Source: Phycisphaeraceae bacterium
GTDB taxonomy: Bacteria; Planctomycetota; Phycisphaerae; Phycisphaerales; UBA1924
Length of the DNA stretch: 64,000 nucleotides
Reading direction: 5' to 3'
Assembly (NCBI GenBank): GCA_020639215.1
Contig: JACKHA010000008.1
Location: forward strand, 36,893-100,892
The position numbers and the translations under genes were made by a program. Positions 46,950 to 57,400 of this stretch are shown piece after piece (positions within the stretch are counted from its first letter, which is position 1; every line of letters starts with the position of its first letter). Below the pieces are notes generated by a model that saw only the letters and a list, made by a program, of their open reading frames with translations, was not told where the DNA came from and ran no database searches.

Positions 46950-48572
46950 TCATCCCCGCCGGCGTCGCCGGGCCGCCAGCCCGCCCGCCATCGCCAGCGC
47001 ACCCATCGCCCCCGGGGTCGGCACCGCGAAGAACACGCTCCCGCCGGAGAGGTCGGTGATGCCGGAGTTGAACGCGATGATGTCGCCCAGGCGCAGGTCC
47101 GCCAGGAACGCGAGTTCCTCGGGCGACAGGTTCGGGTCGTTCAGGTAGAAGAACCGGTCGCCCTCGCGCAGACGCCCGAACTGGTCGCGGAAGATCGCGG
47201 CACTGGTCTGGCCCATGCTCGCCCCGGGCAGGTGGTCCTCGGCGAACAGGCCGATCCACGCGTCGATCCCGCTTACGTCTCCGTACGCCGCCTCGAGCGC
47301 CGCCGCCAGCGCCGGGTCCGACGTGATCTGGTCGAACGACACGACCGGCGCGAGCCCATAGTCCTGACGCAGGGTGTTGTAGTCCGGGATGCCGTGGTCG
47401 CGCCCGCGCTGGAGATTCAGGGCCAGGAGGTCGCGCCCGCTCGTGCCGCCGAAGAGCAGGTTGCGGACACCGTCGATCATCTGGGTGTCGATCTCGTTGG
47501 CCTCCTGATACGCCAGGCCCCGCAGCACCGCGTCGAACGAGCCGGGCTCGGCCAGCACCGCCGGGTTGAAGAACGACTGGAACAGCGAGAGATGCCCGCC
47601 CGCGTACGCCGCCCCGCCGTGGTCGACGCGGAGCAGGCGGTCATTGAGCATCGAGTGCCCGATCCGGAACGCCGCAGTCGAGAAGTTCGTGTCGATGCTC
47701 GCGTCGGTCTGGTCGCTGTACCCGGCGTACGAGCCCAGCCCGTGCCCTCCCAGCATCGCCGGCAGCCACTCGTTGTACGTGATCGCCTGGATCTCGGCCC
47801 CCACCATCCGCCGGGCCCGCTGGTAGATCTCCTCGTCGCCCATGCCCGGATTCGCCGCGCCGATCAGCCCCGCGACGCGGTTGTGCTCGCGGACGAACAG
47901 CGTGTGCGTCGCCAGCAGCCCGGTCTGCTCGTTGGCGCGGATGTCCCCGCCCAGATGCAGCGTCGGGCTCGGCCCGCCCGCGTTCGCCAGCCCGCTCGTG
48001 TTGAACGGCAGCATCCCGCCCGGCGACTCGGCCAGGCGACCGCCGGCCCCTTCGCGCAACGCCGCCGCCCGCGCCCCATCCGATCCGTACACCATCGACC
48101 CGTCGATCCAGTGCGTGATCCCGTTGGCCTGCTGGCGCGCCGCCGTGACCCCCTGCGTGAACGCCGAACGATGGAACGGCATCACCGCGGTGCCCGTGCC
48201 CATCGGATCGAACACCGGATCGCCCATCGGGATCGCGATATTCATGGCCTCCGCGCCCTCGCCGACCAGCGTGAAGTCGTGATCGATGAACTGCCCCCAC
48301 TGCCACGCCCACGACGAGAGATCCCGCGCGTTGCCCAGGCCGGCCGACGTCTGGGCGCCGAGCAGGTTCGAGATGGTCCGGACATTGGGGCCGGGGATCG
48401 GCTGGCCGATGCCGTCGGCGTAGTGCGCCCCGCTCGGGCCGCGGATCAGCTCCGAGCCGACGCACCCCATCTGCGGGCTCAGCAGGTTATTGCCCGTGCC
48501 GTCGATCGAGCGATACTGCGCCTGCGCGCACGCCGCCATCCCGCTGATCGTGAGCAGTGCCACCGTCTTCAT
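46950..48572 (-). CDS. Animal-type haem peroxidase with PEP-CTERM-like tail
   Basis: A 540-residue secreted peroxidase of the animal haem (peroxidasin/myeloperoxidase) superfamily. The distal His98 is in QWGQFIDHDFTL, the catalytic Arg lies in THTLFVREHNR, and the proximal His306 is in AFRIGHSMLN; NLQRGRDHGIPDYN is the other family hallmark. A signal peptide (cleavage near AQAQ) and a C-terminal Gly-rich stretch with ARRRRRG show export and surface anchoring. It would oxidise halides or phenolics with hydrogen peroxide. It is the downstream member of a tandem pair. ATG 48572 follows GGAGGGG. Confidence 0.93.
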   Translation of the reverse strand: MKTVALLTISGMAACAQAQYRSIDGTGNNLLSPQMGCVGSELIRGPSGAHYADGIGQPIPGPNVRTISNLLGAQTSAGLGNARDLSSWAWQWGQFIDHDFTLVGEGAEAMNIAIPMGDPVFDPMGTGTAVMPFHRSAFTQGVTAARQQANGITHWIDGSMVYGSDGARAAALREGAGGRLAESPGGMLPFNTSGLANAGGPSPTLHLGGDIRANEQTGLLATHTLFVREHNRVAGLIGAANPGMGDEEIYQRARRMVGAEIQAITYNEWLPAMLGGHGLGSYAGYSDQTDASIDTNFSTAAFRIGHSMLNDRLLRVDHGGAAYAGGHLSLFQSFFNPAVLAEPGSFDAVLRGLAYQEANEIDTQMIDGVRNLLFGGTSGRDLLALNLQRGRDHGIPDYNTLRQDYGLAPVVSFDQITSDPALAAALEAAYGDVSGIDAWIGLFAEDHLPGASMGQTSAAIFRDQFGRLREGDRFFYLNDPNLSPEELAFLADLRLGDIIAFNSGITDLSGGSVFFAVPTPGAMGALAMAGGLAARRRRRG

Positions 48573-48668
48573 CTTGGCCCCTCCTTCTGGCGGTCCGCAA
48601 CGGGACCCCCGGGGGCGCGTCAACGCCCCCGCGTGCCAGAAGTCTGCGCCGGGCGCCGCCAGAAACAA

Positions 48669-48697
48669 CGCCGCCGCCGATCAACTCGGCGGCGGCG
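48669..48697 (-). terminator. Terminator between the two peroxidase genes
   Basis: A 12-bp stem (CGCCGCCGCCGA / TCGGCGGCGGCG) with a 5-base loop; on the minus strand it is followed by TTGTTTCT. It lies after the stop of the upstream peroxidase, so the two genes may be separate transcripts. Confidence 0.6.
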
Positions 48698-48793
48698 TGT
48701 GCCGTGTTCGGACTGGTGAACCCGGGCAAGGGCCCGGCGGGGTCGCACCCGGCGTTATCAGACGCCCAGGGCCGAGACCCGCACACCCCTCGA

Positions 48794-50422
48794 TCACCCG
48801 CGCCGACGACGCCCGGCGAGAACGCCCGCCACGCCCAGCAGCGCCAGCGAGCCCGGCGCCGGGATCGCGTGGAACACGCTCCCGCTGAAGTCGGTGATCC
48901 CGAAGTTCATGCGGAGGATGTCGCCCAGGCGCACGCCCGCGAGGAACTGCAGCTCGTCGGGCGTCAGGCTGCCATCGTTGAGGTAGAAGTACCGGTCGCC
49001 CTCGCGCAGGCGCGTGAACTGGTCCACGAAGATCGTGGTCGCGGTCAGGCCCATGGCGCAGTCGGGCAGGTGGTCCTCGGCGAACAGGCCGATCCACGGG
49101 TCGATGTTGTCCACCGAGCCGTACACGTCCTGGAGCGCCTGGGCGATCGCCGGGTCCGACGAGATCTCCGAGAACGACGCGACGCGCGACAAGCCGTAGT
49201 CCTCCCGCAGCGTGTTGTAGTCGGGCAGCCCGTGGTCGCGGCCGCGCTGGATGTTGGTGGCGATCAGGTCGCGCACCGGCGACCCCGGCGCCACGCCGAA
49301 GAGCAGGTTCCGCACCTCGTCGATCACCTGCGTATCGACGTTGTTGGCCTGCTGGTACCCCAGCCCGCGCAGGATCGCCTCCATCGAGCCCGGCTCGACC
49401 ACGATCTGCGGCTGGAAGAACGACTGGGCCAGCGTCAGGTGCCCGCCCGCAAACGCCGACCCGCCCGCGTTCACGCGCAGCAGCTGGCTGTTGAGCAGCG
49501 TGTGCCCGATACGGAACGCCGCCGAGGAGAACTCCGTCCGGATGCTCCCGTCCAGCTGGTCGTTGTACCCCGCGTACGCGCCCGGGGCGTTGGACCCGAG
49601 CACCGCCGGCAGCCACTCGTTGTACGTGATCGCCTGGATCTCGGCGCCCACCAGCTTCCGGGCCCGCTGGTAGATCTCCTCGTCGGTCCACGTCGGGTTC
49701 GCCGCCGCGATCAGCCCCGCCAGGCGGTTGTGCTCGCGCACGAACAGCGTGTGCGTCGAGGTCAGCCCGACCTGCTCGTTGGCCCGGATGTCCCCGCCCA
49801 GGAACAGGTTGGGGCTGTTGGTCGGCAGGTTGTGGATGCCCGAGGTGTTGTACGGCAGGAACCCGCCCGCGCTGGTCGCCATCCGCCCGCCCACGCCCTC
49901 GCGCAGCGTCGTCGCCCGCAGATTGTCCGAGCCGTACACCTGCGAACCATCGAGCCAGTGCGTCAGCGCGTTGGCGTGCGTGCGCGGCGTCGCGACGCCG
50001 CCGGTGTGCACCGAGCGGAAGAAGTCGATCGACACCGTCCCCGTGTTCATGGGGTCGAAGTGCGGGTCGCCCGCCGGCACCGCGATCGGCAGGTACTCGG
50101 TCGTGCCCTCCTCGACCAGCGCGAAGTCGTGGTCCAGGAACTGGCCCCACTGCCACGTCCACGACGACAGGTTCCGCGCGTTGCCCAGGCCAGCCGCCGA
50201 CTGGGCCGACATCGCGTTCGAGATCATCCGAGGGTTGCCGCGGTCGATCAGCGCGCCGATCCCGTCGGCGTAGTGCGGGCCGCTCACGCCGCGCGGCAGG
50301 TCGGCTCCCGTCGAACCCATCGATGGGTTCAGCAGGTTGTTGTTCACGCCCGTGATGGTCCGGTTCTGGGCCTGGGCGCACGCGGCCACGCCGCACAGCG
50401 CGAGAATCGCAACGATCTTCAT
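48794..50422 (-). CDS. Animal-type haem peroxidase, tandem paralogue
   Basis: A 542-residue paralogue of the next gene. It shares the distal-His motif (QWGQFLDHDFAL), THTLFVREHNR, the proximal His in AFRIGHTLLN and NIQRGRDHGLPDYN. The signal peptide is MKIVAILALCGVAACAQAQ and the tail PAPGSLALLGVAGVLAGRRR matches the PEP-CTERM-like signal. It may be the first-transcribed copy; ATG 50422 follows GAGGGAGC. The two copies differ enough to be an old duplication, and all catalytic residues are kept in both. Confidence 0.93.
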   Translation of the reverse strand: MKIVAILALCGVAACAQAQNRTITGVNNNLLNPSMGSTGADLPRGVSGPHYADGIGALIDRGNPRMISNAMSAQSAAGLGNARNLSSWTWQWGQFLDHDFALVEEGTTEYLPIAVPAGDPHFDPMNTGTVSIDFFRSVHTGGVATPRTHANALTHWLDGSQVYGSDNLRATTLREGVGGRMATSAGGFLPYNTSGIHNLPTNSPNLFLGGDIRANEQVGLTSTHTLFVREHNRLAGLIAAANPTWTDEEIYQRARKLVGAEIQAITYNEWLPAVLGSNAPGAYAGYNDQLDGSIRTEFSSAAFRIGHTLLNSQLLRVNAGGSAFAGGHLTLAQSFFQPQIVVEPGSMEAILRGLGYQQANNVDTQVIDEVRNLLFGVAPGSPVRDLIATNIQRGRDHGLPDYNTLREDYGLSRVASFSEISSDPAIAQALQDVYGSVDNIDPWIGLFAEDHLPDCAMGLTATTIFVDQFTRLREGDRYFYLNDGSLTPDELQFLAGVRLGDILRMNFGITDFSGSVFHAIPAPGSLALLGVAGVLAGRRRRG

Positions 50423-50606
50423 TCTTCAGCTCCCTCTTTGCAGCCGCAATCGCGGCGGCACAAAAACGCCAAGAGCGAATCATCGCAGAGCGCACCGCCC
50501 CGGGCAAGCCAAACCGCACGCCGACAACCAGAATCAAGGGCCGCGCAGTCCCCACCACGCCCCACGCACCGGGGATGCCGCCGCTCGAACCGGGTGCGAG
50601 CCCGGC

Positions 50607-51452
50607 TTATCGGCCTTCGGGCGAGCCCGCGGGGGCCGCCGATCCGGGTTCCGAGCCGCCCGAGGAACCGCCCGGCGCATCGCCACCCGGCGCATCGCCT
50701 GTGGGCTCCGCACCCGACGCCCCATCGCCCCCGCTGGCCGCTCCTGCCTCGTGCGGTTCATCGGCGCCGCCCGCAGCCCCGTCGCCCGGTTCGCCCTCGG
50801 GCGATGCGGCGTCGGGCTGGTCGGCGGACTGGTTGACGCTCGGGCCATCAACGCGCCGGATCGTCACCACGATCGGAACCTCAATCGGCAGGTTCTCGAA
50901 GCCGGCGCCGCGGGCCCGCGTCGCCAGGCGCCCGATCGCGTCGACCACGTCCATGCCCGCGACGACACGCCCGAACACCGCGTACCCCGCGTGCCCCGTC
51001 TGCGGACGCGCCGTGTCCAGACGCGGGTTGTCCACGAGGTTGATGTACCACTGACGCGTCGCGGTATGCGGCTCGGCCTCGCGCGCCATCGCGATCGTGC
51101 CCCGCTCGTTCTTCAGCCCGCTCAGCCACTCGTTGCGGATCGTCCCGCGATCGGGCAGCTCGACCAGCTCTGGCGAGATCCCGCCGCCTTGGATCACGAA
51201 GTCCCGCACCACGCGGTGGAAGATCGTGTTGTCGTACTCCTGGGCGTCGACATACGCCAGGAAGTTGGCCACCGAGATCGGCGCGTGGGCCGGGTCGAGC
51301 TCGACGAAGATCGCGCCGAGCGTCGTGTCCATGCGGACGTACACCGGCGCATCGTCGCCCGGCGTCGGCGCGGAGCGGCACCCAACCGGGAGCAGGCAAG
51401 CCACCATCGCAAGAGCCATGGCAACGGCGAGAACGGCACGATCGGTCATCAA
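50607..51452 (-). CDS. Cyclophilin-type peptidyl-prolyl isomerase lipoprotein
   Basis: A 281-residue cyclophilin. The catalytic region is DNTIFHRVVRDFVIQGGG, and GTIAMAREAEPHTATRQWYI and GYAVFGRVVAGMDVVDAI complete the fold. A signal peptide ending LLPVGC is a lipobox, so the protein is a lipoprotein in the cell envelope, where it would speed folding of secreted proteins. The last 75 residues are a Gly/Ala/Pro/Ser-rich disordered tail. The first two codons are both ATG, so the start may be 51449. Confidence 0.93.
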   Translation of the reverse strand: MMTDRAVLAVAMALAMVACLLPVGCRSAPTPGDDAPVYVRMDTTLGAIFVELDPAHAPISVANFLAYVDAQEYDNTIFHRVVRDFVIQGGGISPELVELPDRGTIRNEWLSGLKNERGTIAMAREAEPHTATRQWYINLVDNPRLDTARPQTGHAGYAVFGRVVAGMDVVDAIGRLATRARGAGFENLPIEVPIVVTIRRVDGPSVNQSADQPDAASPEGEPGDGAAGGADEPHEAGAASGGDGASGAEPTGDAPGGDAPGGSSGGSEPGSAAPAGSPEGR

Positions 51453-51642
51453 CGTCGGTCCCTCGCTTCCGGGCCGGGTTTACACCCGAACACCCGTGAT
51501 CCGGGCACTATACCGAATCCTGTCACGCCCGAGCCCCTCCGGCGCATGCCCATGCCAGGCGCGCCGGAACACCCGGAGGGTCTCGACGGTTGGCCGTTCA
51601 CCCTACGGTCCCGCGTCGCCCCAAATCGAAGGAGCATCCTCC

Positions 51643-52185
51643 ATGGCCGAAGCCGCCGCCAAACGCCGCATCCCGCCCGTATTCTGGGTGCTGTTCGGCC
51701 TCGTCGATCTCGTGATCGTCGCCGTCGTGCTGGTCGCGCTGTTCTGGGTGGCCCCGGTGCCCCCGGCGTTCGCGGGCACCCGCACGCTCGAGCAGGCCCG
51801 CCAGGTCCAGCCCACCGGCCTGGCGGTCGCGGTCGTGACCTCAGACGCCTGCCTGGCGTGCCAGATGTACAAGCGCGGGGCGCTCACGGACCAGCGTTTC
51901 ACCGATTGGGTCCGGGCCAACGCCGGGGCCGCGTACCTCAAGTGGGGTGCCGACACCGAGCAGATCGAGTCGCTCGGCGTCGACCGGTTCCCGGCGACCG
52001 TGGTGGTCACGGGAGACGAGGTGCTCGCGACGCACTACGGCCCCATGAACACCGACGAACTGCTCGCGTTCCTCGACGCCGCCCGCGCCGAGTTGGGTGG
52101 CGCAGGAGCGGCTCCCGGCACCGGCGATCCCGACCCCGATCCCGCGCAACCCGCCGGTGCGCCCCAGCCCCCCGCCGGCGGCTGA
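51643..52185 (+). CDS. Membrane-anchored thioredoxin-like protein
   Basis: A 180-residue protein. One membrane helix (FWVLFGLVDLVIVAVVLVAL) near the N-terminus is followed by a thioredoxin-like domain facing outward, with TSDACLACQMYKRGALTD as redox site (Cys-x-x-Cys, CLAC) and the cis-Pro region VDRFPATVVVTGD. It likely handles disulfides or delivers reducing power in the periplasm. A Pro/Gly/Asp-rich tail ends the protein. ATG 51643 lies just before the helix; the upstream open frame is antisense to the cyclophilin gene. Confidence 0.88.
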   Translation: MAEAAAKRRIPPVFWVLFGLVDLVIVAVVLVALFWVAPVPPAFAGTRTLEQARQVQPTGLAVAVVTSDACLACQMYKRGALTDQRFTDWVRANAGAAYLKWGADTEQIESLGVDRFPATVVVTGDEVLATHYGPMNTDELLAFLDAARAELGGAGAAPGTGDPDPDPAQPAGAPQPPAGG

Positions 52186-52321
52186 GCCCGCCCACACGCG
52201 ACCTTTCGCCGCAACTGGCTGGCCTCACACCGACCCGTGGTGTACGTTCCAACCCGACGGGCGTCGGCGAGCGCTCCTGTCGCGGCGCGCCCCGAGCGGG
52301 CCCGCCTGGAGGCCAACAGAG

Positions 52322-53173
52322 GTGTCCATCCGATCCCGGTCCATCCGCGCCGGACGCCGCGCCGGAGCGTTCGCACTCGCCGGTGCCCTCGCGTCGACCA
52401 CGACGGCCGAAGTGCTCCCGATCATCAACCCGGGGTTCGAATCGGTCTCGCGCCCGCTCGCCGTCGGCGAGATCACCAACGGCGCGGGCGGCGCGGGCGT
52501 CCCCGTCGGCACACGCCCCAATCTCTTCGCCGGGCCGCAGTTCGCCAGCAGCGTCGAGGTCGAGGGGTGGCGCTCGCCTCTCCCCCCGCCCATGAACCCG
52601 AACGCGACGATCCGCGTCGGCGTGCTCAACCCCCACGAGGTCCAGCCGGGCGTGCCCTACCTCTCCGGCTACACCGGCACGCACGTCGCTTGGGGGCAGG
52701 TCGCCCCGATGCAGCAGACGCTGCCCGTGTTCATCCAGCCGTCCACGACGTACCGCCTCACGTTCCTGGCCGGGTTCGGGCGATTCGAGACGCAGGAGGG
52801 CGTCTACGTCGGCCTGTACGGCGCGCCCGACCTCGAAACGCCCGTGTACAACACCTCCGCCGGATCGTTTCTCGCCCAGACACAGGGCATCATCCCGCCG
52901 CTGGCCAGCGCAGGGCAGATGCTGCCCTACTCGCTCGAGGTCACCACGCCCGCGGTGCTGCCGACGGCGCTGGCCAACCGCTACATCGCCATCGCGTTCG
53001 TCGGCAGCGACGGCATCCCGTCCATGGCCTTCGACGACTTCCGCCTCGAAGCCACGCCCGTGCCCGGGCCGCCTGCGATCATCGCGCTGACCGGTGCCGC
53101 CGCGCTCGCCGGTCGCCGACGCCACGGATCGTTCGAAGCGGTGGGGACGGGATTCGAACCCGTGAAACCCTGA
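52322..53173 (+). CDS. PEP-CTERM-like secreted protein, 3' end inside a tRNA gene
   Basis: A 283-residue exported protein of unknown function. The N-terminus RSRSIRAGRRAGAFALAGAL is a signal peptide. The body is a beta-sandwich-like region starting INPGFESVSRPLAVGEI, typical of carbohydrate- or surface-binding modules of PEP-CTERM proteins. The tail PVPGPPAIIALTGAAALAGR with RRR is the sorting signal. After it come 13 or so residues (FEAVGTGFEPVKP) that are read from the antisense strand of the tRNA-Ser gene, so the stop lies within it. GTG 52322 is the best start, with GGAGG upstream. Confidence 0.82.
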   Translation: MSIRSRSIRAGRRAGAFALAGALASTTTAEVLPIINPGFESVSRPLAVGEITNGAGGAGVPVGTRPNLFAGPQFASSVEVEGWRSPLPPPMNPNATIRVGVLNPHEVQPGVPYLSGYTGTHVAWGQVAPMQQTLPVFIQPSTTYRLTFLAGFGRFETQEGVYVGLYGAPDLETPVYNTSAGSFLAQTQGIIPPLASAGQMLPYSLEVTTPAVLPTALANRYIAIAFVGSDGIPSMAFDDFRLEATPVPGPPAIIALTGAAALAGRRRHGSFEAVGTGFEPVKP

Positions 53174-53225
53174 CGGGTTTACCGGTTTTCAAGACCGGCG
53201 CCTTCAACCACTCGGCCACCCCACC
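53139..53225 (-). tRNA. tRNA-Ser (TGA)
   Basis: A class II tRNA of 87 bases: acceptor GGTGGGG/CCCCACC, anticodon loop CTTGAAA (anticodon TGA), a long variable arm (AAACCCGTCAGGGTTT) and T stem ACGGG/CCCGT with TTCGAAT; discriminator G. CCA is not encoded. It overlaps the last 35 bases of the PEP-CTERM-like gene on the other strand. Confidence 0.97.
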
Positions 53226-53323
53226 CGCGCACGCGGGTGTGCGGCGCGATCGTAGGTGGAACACGCGCACAGCGCGCGGCGCACCCCGCCGGCGACGTGT
53301 GCTCCGGGGGTCAATCGACCGGC

Positions 53324-54073
53324 TCACACCGGCGGCGTCCGCTCCACCCGCGCGCCAGCGATCCGATCGTGCCACGTCCGCAGGCGCGGATCCCACCACG
53401 CCGCTGCGATGCCGATGCCGAGCGTCGCTAACGACACCATCTTGGCGAAGTGGCGAACCGTCGCGCGCCGGAACGACAGCCGTCCGCCCCGCGAGTCCAC
53501 AACCTGCATCGCCAAAGCACGCTTGCCCGGCGAGCCGCGCCACCCGGAGCACTCGAACCCCGCGTGGTACAGCCACGGCGTCACGACGACCGCCATCCAC
53601 GTCGCGATCGCGGCCCCGCCCAGCGCGCCCTCCATCGGCGCGCCCGAGCCGCCGATCACCGCCGCCGCCCACCGCGCCGCCGGGATCGTCACCGCCAGCA
53701 GCAGCCCGGCGACCGCCAGGTCCGTCATCGCGGCCAACGCCCGGTATCGCAGCGGGCACGCCTCGGGCGGGCCGTAGAACCCGCGTGCGATCGCCATCCC
53801 ACGCGCCCGCGGCGTCGAGGCGTACTCGCTCGTCCGGATCGGGCGCAACCCGATCGCGCGCGTCGTCGCCTTCCGAGGCGTGACGCTCTCGCCCGGCTCG
53901 CGCGGGGCCAGCAGGCCCGGCACGTCGCGCGCTTCGGCCCACGACGACGCCCCCTCGACGAACACGAGGTGCCCGGGCTCGAGCACTCCCGAGACCACTA
54001 GAGATCGGAGCGTCTCGAGCGTTACCGGACCCACCCGCGTCCGATCGTCCAGGCTGTAGAAGTACCTTGTCAC
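53324..54073 (-). CDS. GYF-2/RDD membrane protein
   Basis: A 249-residue protein. Residues about 2-55 form a GYF_2-type domain (RYFYSLDDRTRVGPVTLETL, LVFVEGASSWAEARDVPGL), which binds proline-rich or other peptides. The rest is an RDD domain with three to four membrane helices, starting CPLRYRALAAMTDLAVAGLL and with the conserved Arg and Asp, and PGKRALAMQVVDSRGGRLSF later. RDD proteins include sodium/proton antiporters, but most are of unknown role. GTG 54073 fits the domain start; the ribosome site is weak. It lies downstream of nothing on its strand. Confidence 0.85.
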   Translation of the reverse strand: MTRYFYSLDDRTRVGPVTLETLRSLVVSGVLEPGHLVFVEGASSWAEARDVPGLLAPREPGESVTPRKATTRAIGLRPIRTSEYASTPRARGMAIARGFYGPPEACPLRYRALAAMTDLAVAGLLLAVTIPAARWAAAVIGGSGAPMEGALGGAAIATWMAVVVTPWLYHAGFECSGWRGSPGKRALAMQVVDSRGGRLSFRRATVRHFAKMVSLATLGIGIAAAWWDPRLRTWHDRIAGARVERTPPV

Positions 54074-54402
54074 CCCAGCGCACACATCGGCATTCTCCCG
54101 TCGATCCGGCGGATTGCCAGGCCGAGATCGCTCGACCGCTTGTTCGGAACCCAGTCGCACGGGTTTCCTGTCTATCGTCGATCCGTTCACAATCCGTACG
54201 CCCTTGCCCGCTTCGACGAACGACCATTGCATCGCCTTGCGCTCCGCGATAGCCTGTCCCACTGGGGATTGCTGAGACCGTCTCACGCCCGCCACCGAGA
54301 ACGCCTCCCCGGCCCCGCGAACGGCCGGCCGGGGGTCGCTGTCGAATCCGCCCCGATTCGGTCGAGGACCCATCCCGGGGCGCCAGGTCGCAGGAGAAAC
54401 AC
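54074..54402. other. Divergent intergenic region, RDD gene / serine protease
   Basis: A 329-base gap between two divergent genes. I find no RNA gene or repeat. A GGAG site at 54391-54394 lies just before the protease start (54403). A leftward open frame crosses it but lacks codon character. Confidence 0.5.
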
Positions 54403-57400
54403 ATGCATCGCGCACGTCAGTACATGGCGCTGGCCGGACTGGGGATCGCCCTCTTGGGTGGCCCCGCGCTGGGCCAGATGGCCGAGCTTCCCAAACCCGA
54501 CGAGACCGGGATCGAGGCCAAGCCCGAGGTGTGGGCTTCCCAGGCGCGCCTCTTCGAGATGATGAGCGTGATGCGCCAAACCCGCCACTCGCCGGTGGGC
54601 GAGTTCGAGCCCCCGACCGTGATCAACACGCCCGGCGGGCCCGAGGTCATCTATGGCAACGACGACCGCCAGGACGTCTACCAGATCGCCGGCAACCCGT
54701 TCTACATGAGCCTGCAGCAGGCGTGCGCCATCGTCGTGAACGTGAGCGACATCACGTACAACGCCGGCACCAACACGTACTCGCTCTCGGCGTTCGCGTG
54801 GACGACCGTGGGCGGCACGACGGTGTGCCCGACCGAGCCGTTCCGCGGGCAGCTCGAACTGGGCTTCTGCTCCTCGTTCCTGGTCGGGACCGACCTCATC
54901 GCCACCGCCGGGCACTGCGTCGGGCCTGGCGACGAGGGCCAGGTCGCGTACATCTTCGGGTTCGACCAGCAGAGCGCCACCATCGGCCCGGACACCCAGG
55001 TCCCGGCGGACAACGTGTACATCGTGACGCAGATCGTCGACCGCGCCCTGGGCGGGGACCTTGACTACTGCGTGTCGCGCGTCGATCGCCCGGTGGTCGG
55101 GCGCACGCCGCTGCCGGTGCGCCGCTCCGGCGAGCCGACCGCCGGCGACCCGCTCATCATGATCGGGCACCCGTGGGGCCTGCCCAAGAAGATCGACGAC
55201 GGCGGCCAGGTCCAGGGCGTCAACCCGGGCCAGGGCTTCTTCACCGCCAACGTCGACGCCTACGGCGGCAACTCCGGCTCCATGGTCATCAACGGGAACA
55301 CCGGCGTGATCGAGGGCATCCTCGTCCGCGGCAACCCGGACTGGTCCTTCGGCGCGTGCGTGCAGTCCAACGTGTGCCCGAACACGGGCTGCCCGGGCTT
55401 CGAGGAGATCTCGAAGGCCACCACCTTCGCGAACTCGATCCCCGAACTCGGCCTGGTCGTCAATCCCGGCGCCGGCACGACCCACATCGGCGTCGTCGGC
55501 GGCCCCTTCACGAACGATCCGGTGTTCTACACCCTCTCCAACCCGACCAGCGGCCCGATCAGCTACGAGGTCCGCTTCGCGCCGGGCGGCACGGCCCCGA
55601 TGACCCTCAACGGCGGCGCGGGCGCCATCACGGGCTCGCTCCCGGCCGGCGGGAACTTCAACGTCATGGCCGCCCTGGCCCCCGCGGCCTCGGCCCTGCC
55701 CGCGGGCTTCTACACCACCAGCATCGAGTTCGTCGACGTGACCAACTCGCGTACCGCGACGCGGACGCACGTCCTCGAGAACGGGACCACCGGCATCGCC
55801 GTCACCCCGAGCGACGGACTGCAGGCCTCCGGCCCCATCGGCGGCCCATTCACCTCGACTCAGTCCTACCTGGCGACCTCGACCCGCCCCACCGCCACCA
55901 TGGTCGAGGCCTCGGCCGACCAGGCGTGGGTGTCGATCAACGGTTCGGCATCGCCCGTGACCCTGAGCCTGCCCAGCCAGGGCTCGAGCGTCGGGTTCAC
56001 GGTGTCGATCAACTCTGCCGCCGCCGCCCTGCCGCCCGGCATCCACACCGCCACGGTCTCGTTCGATGACCTTGGCGGGGGCACGGGCTCGGCGACCCGG
56101 TCCGTCACGCTCGACGTCGGACGCCTGGTGTTCAACGCGGGCGGGCTGCCCATCGCGATCCCGGACAACGACCCCAACGGCATCTTCGCTACGGTCAACG
56201 TGCCCGACGCCTACTGCATCGCGGACGTGAACTGCCAGATCGACATCACCCACACCTTCATCGGCGACCTCGAGGTCGAGCTCATCTCGCCCCTGGGCAC
56301 CGTCGTCCGACTGCACAACCGCACGGGCGGCAGCGCCGACGACATCCACAAGCTCTACGACGACACCGGCATGTACCCGCCGGACGGCCCCGGCATGCTG
56401 GCCGACTTCAACGGCCAGATCAGCGCGGGCGACTGGACCATCACGGTCCGCGACCTGGCGGGCATCGACATCGGCACGCTGGACAACGTCCAGCTCTACA
56501 TCGGGATCTCCGCCAGCCCGTGCCCCCCTGTGGCGTTCAACGTGGCCGCCGAGGCCACCACGACCGCGCCGATCAGCATCGCGCTCGACGGCGCGACCGC
56601 CGGCGCCGGCCCGCTGTCCTACACGATCGCGACGCTGCCCTCGATCGGCTCGCTGAGCGATCCCAACGCGGGGGCCATCACCAGCGCCCCGTACACGCTG
56701 GCGTCCAATGGCGACACCGTCCGCTACACCGCCCCCGCGGGCGCCCTGGGCTCGACGGACTTCGCCTACTACGTCACCGACGTGCTCCAGTCCGCCAACG
56801 CGACCGTCTCGATCGGCCTGGGCGAGCTGGTCACCATCTACGAGTTCAACATGGACACGAACCCGGGCTGGACGACCGAGGGCCAGTGGGCCTTCGGCCA
56901 GCCGCAGGGCCTCGGTTCGGGCAACGGCGACCCCACCTCGGGCGCCACGGGCCTGAACGTCTACGGCTACGAGCTCGCGGGCGACTACGTCAACAACATG
57001 CCCGAGTACAGCCTGACCACCACGCCGCTCGATCTGTCGGGCTACTCCAACCTCAACCTGTCATTCCAGCGCTGGCTGGGCGTCGAGCGGGCCCAGTATG
57101 ACCACGCCCGCGTGCAGGTCGCCTCGGGCGCCCTGGGGTTCACCAACATCTGGGAGAACCCGGTCGCGACCACCCTCAACGAGGGCTCGTGGTCGCTGCA
57201 GTCCTACGACGTGGACTCGCTGCTGAGCGGGGCCACCGACGCGATGATCCGCTGGACCATGGGCACAACCGACTCCTCCGTCGTGTACGGCGGGTGGAAC
57301 ATCGATGACGTGGTCATCACCGGTCGCCTGCCCGTCCAGGGCGGGTGTGCGCCCGACCTGACGACCGGGGCCATCCCCGGCGTGCCGGGCTACGGCGTGC

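Noticed and set aside
46896..48719. Plus-strand open frame of 607 codons opposite the first peroxidase
   Set aside because: Arg/Val-rich mirror of a well-supported gene; no domain or start signal.
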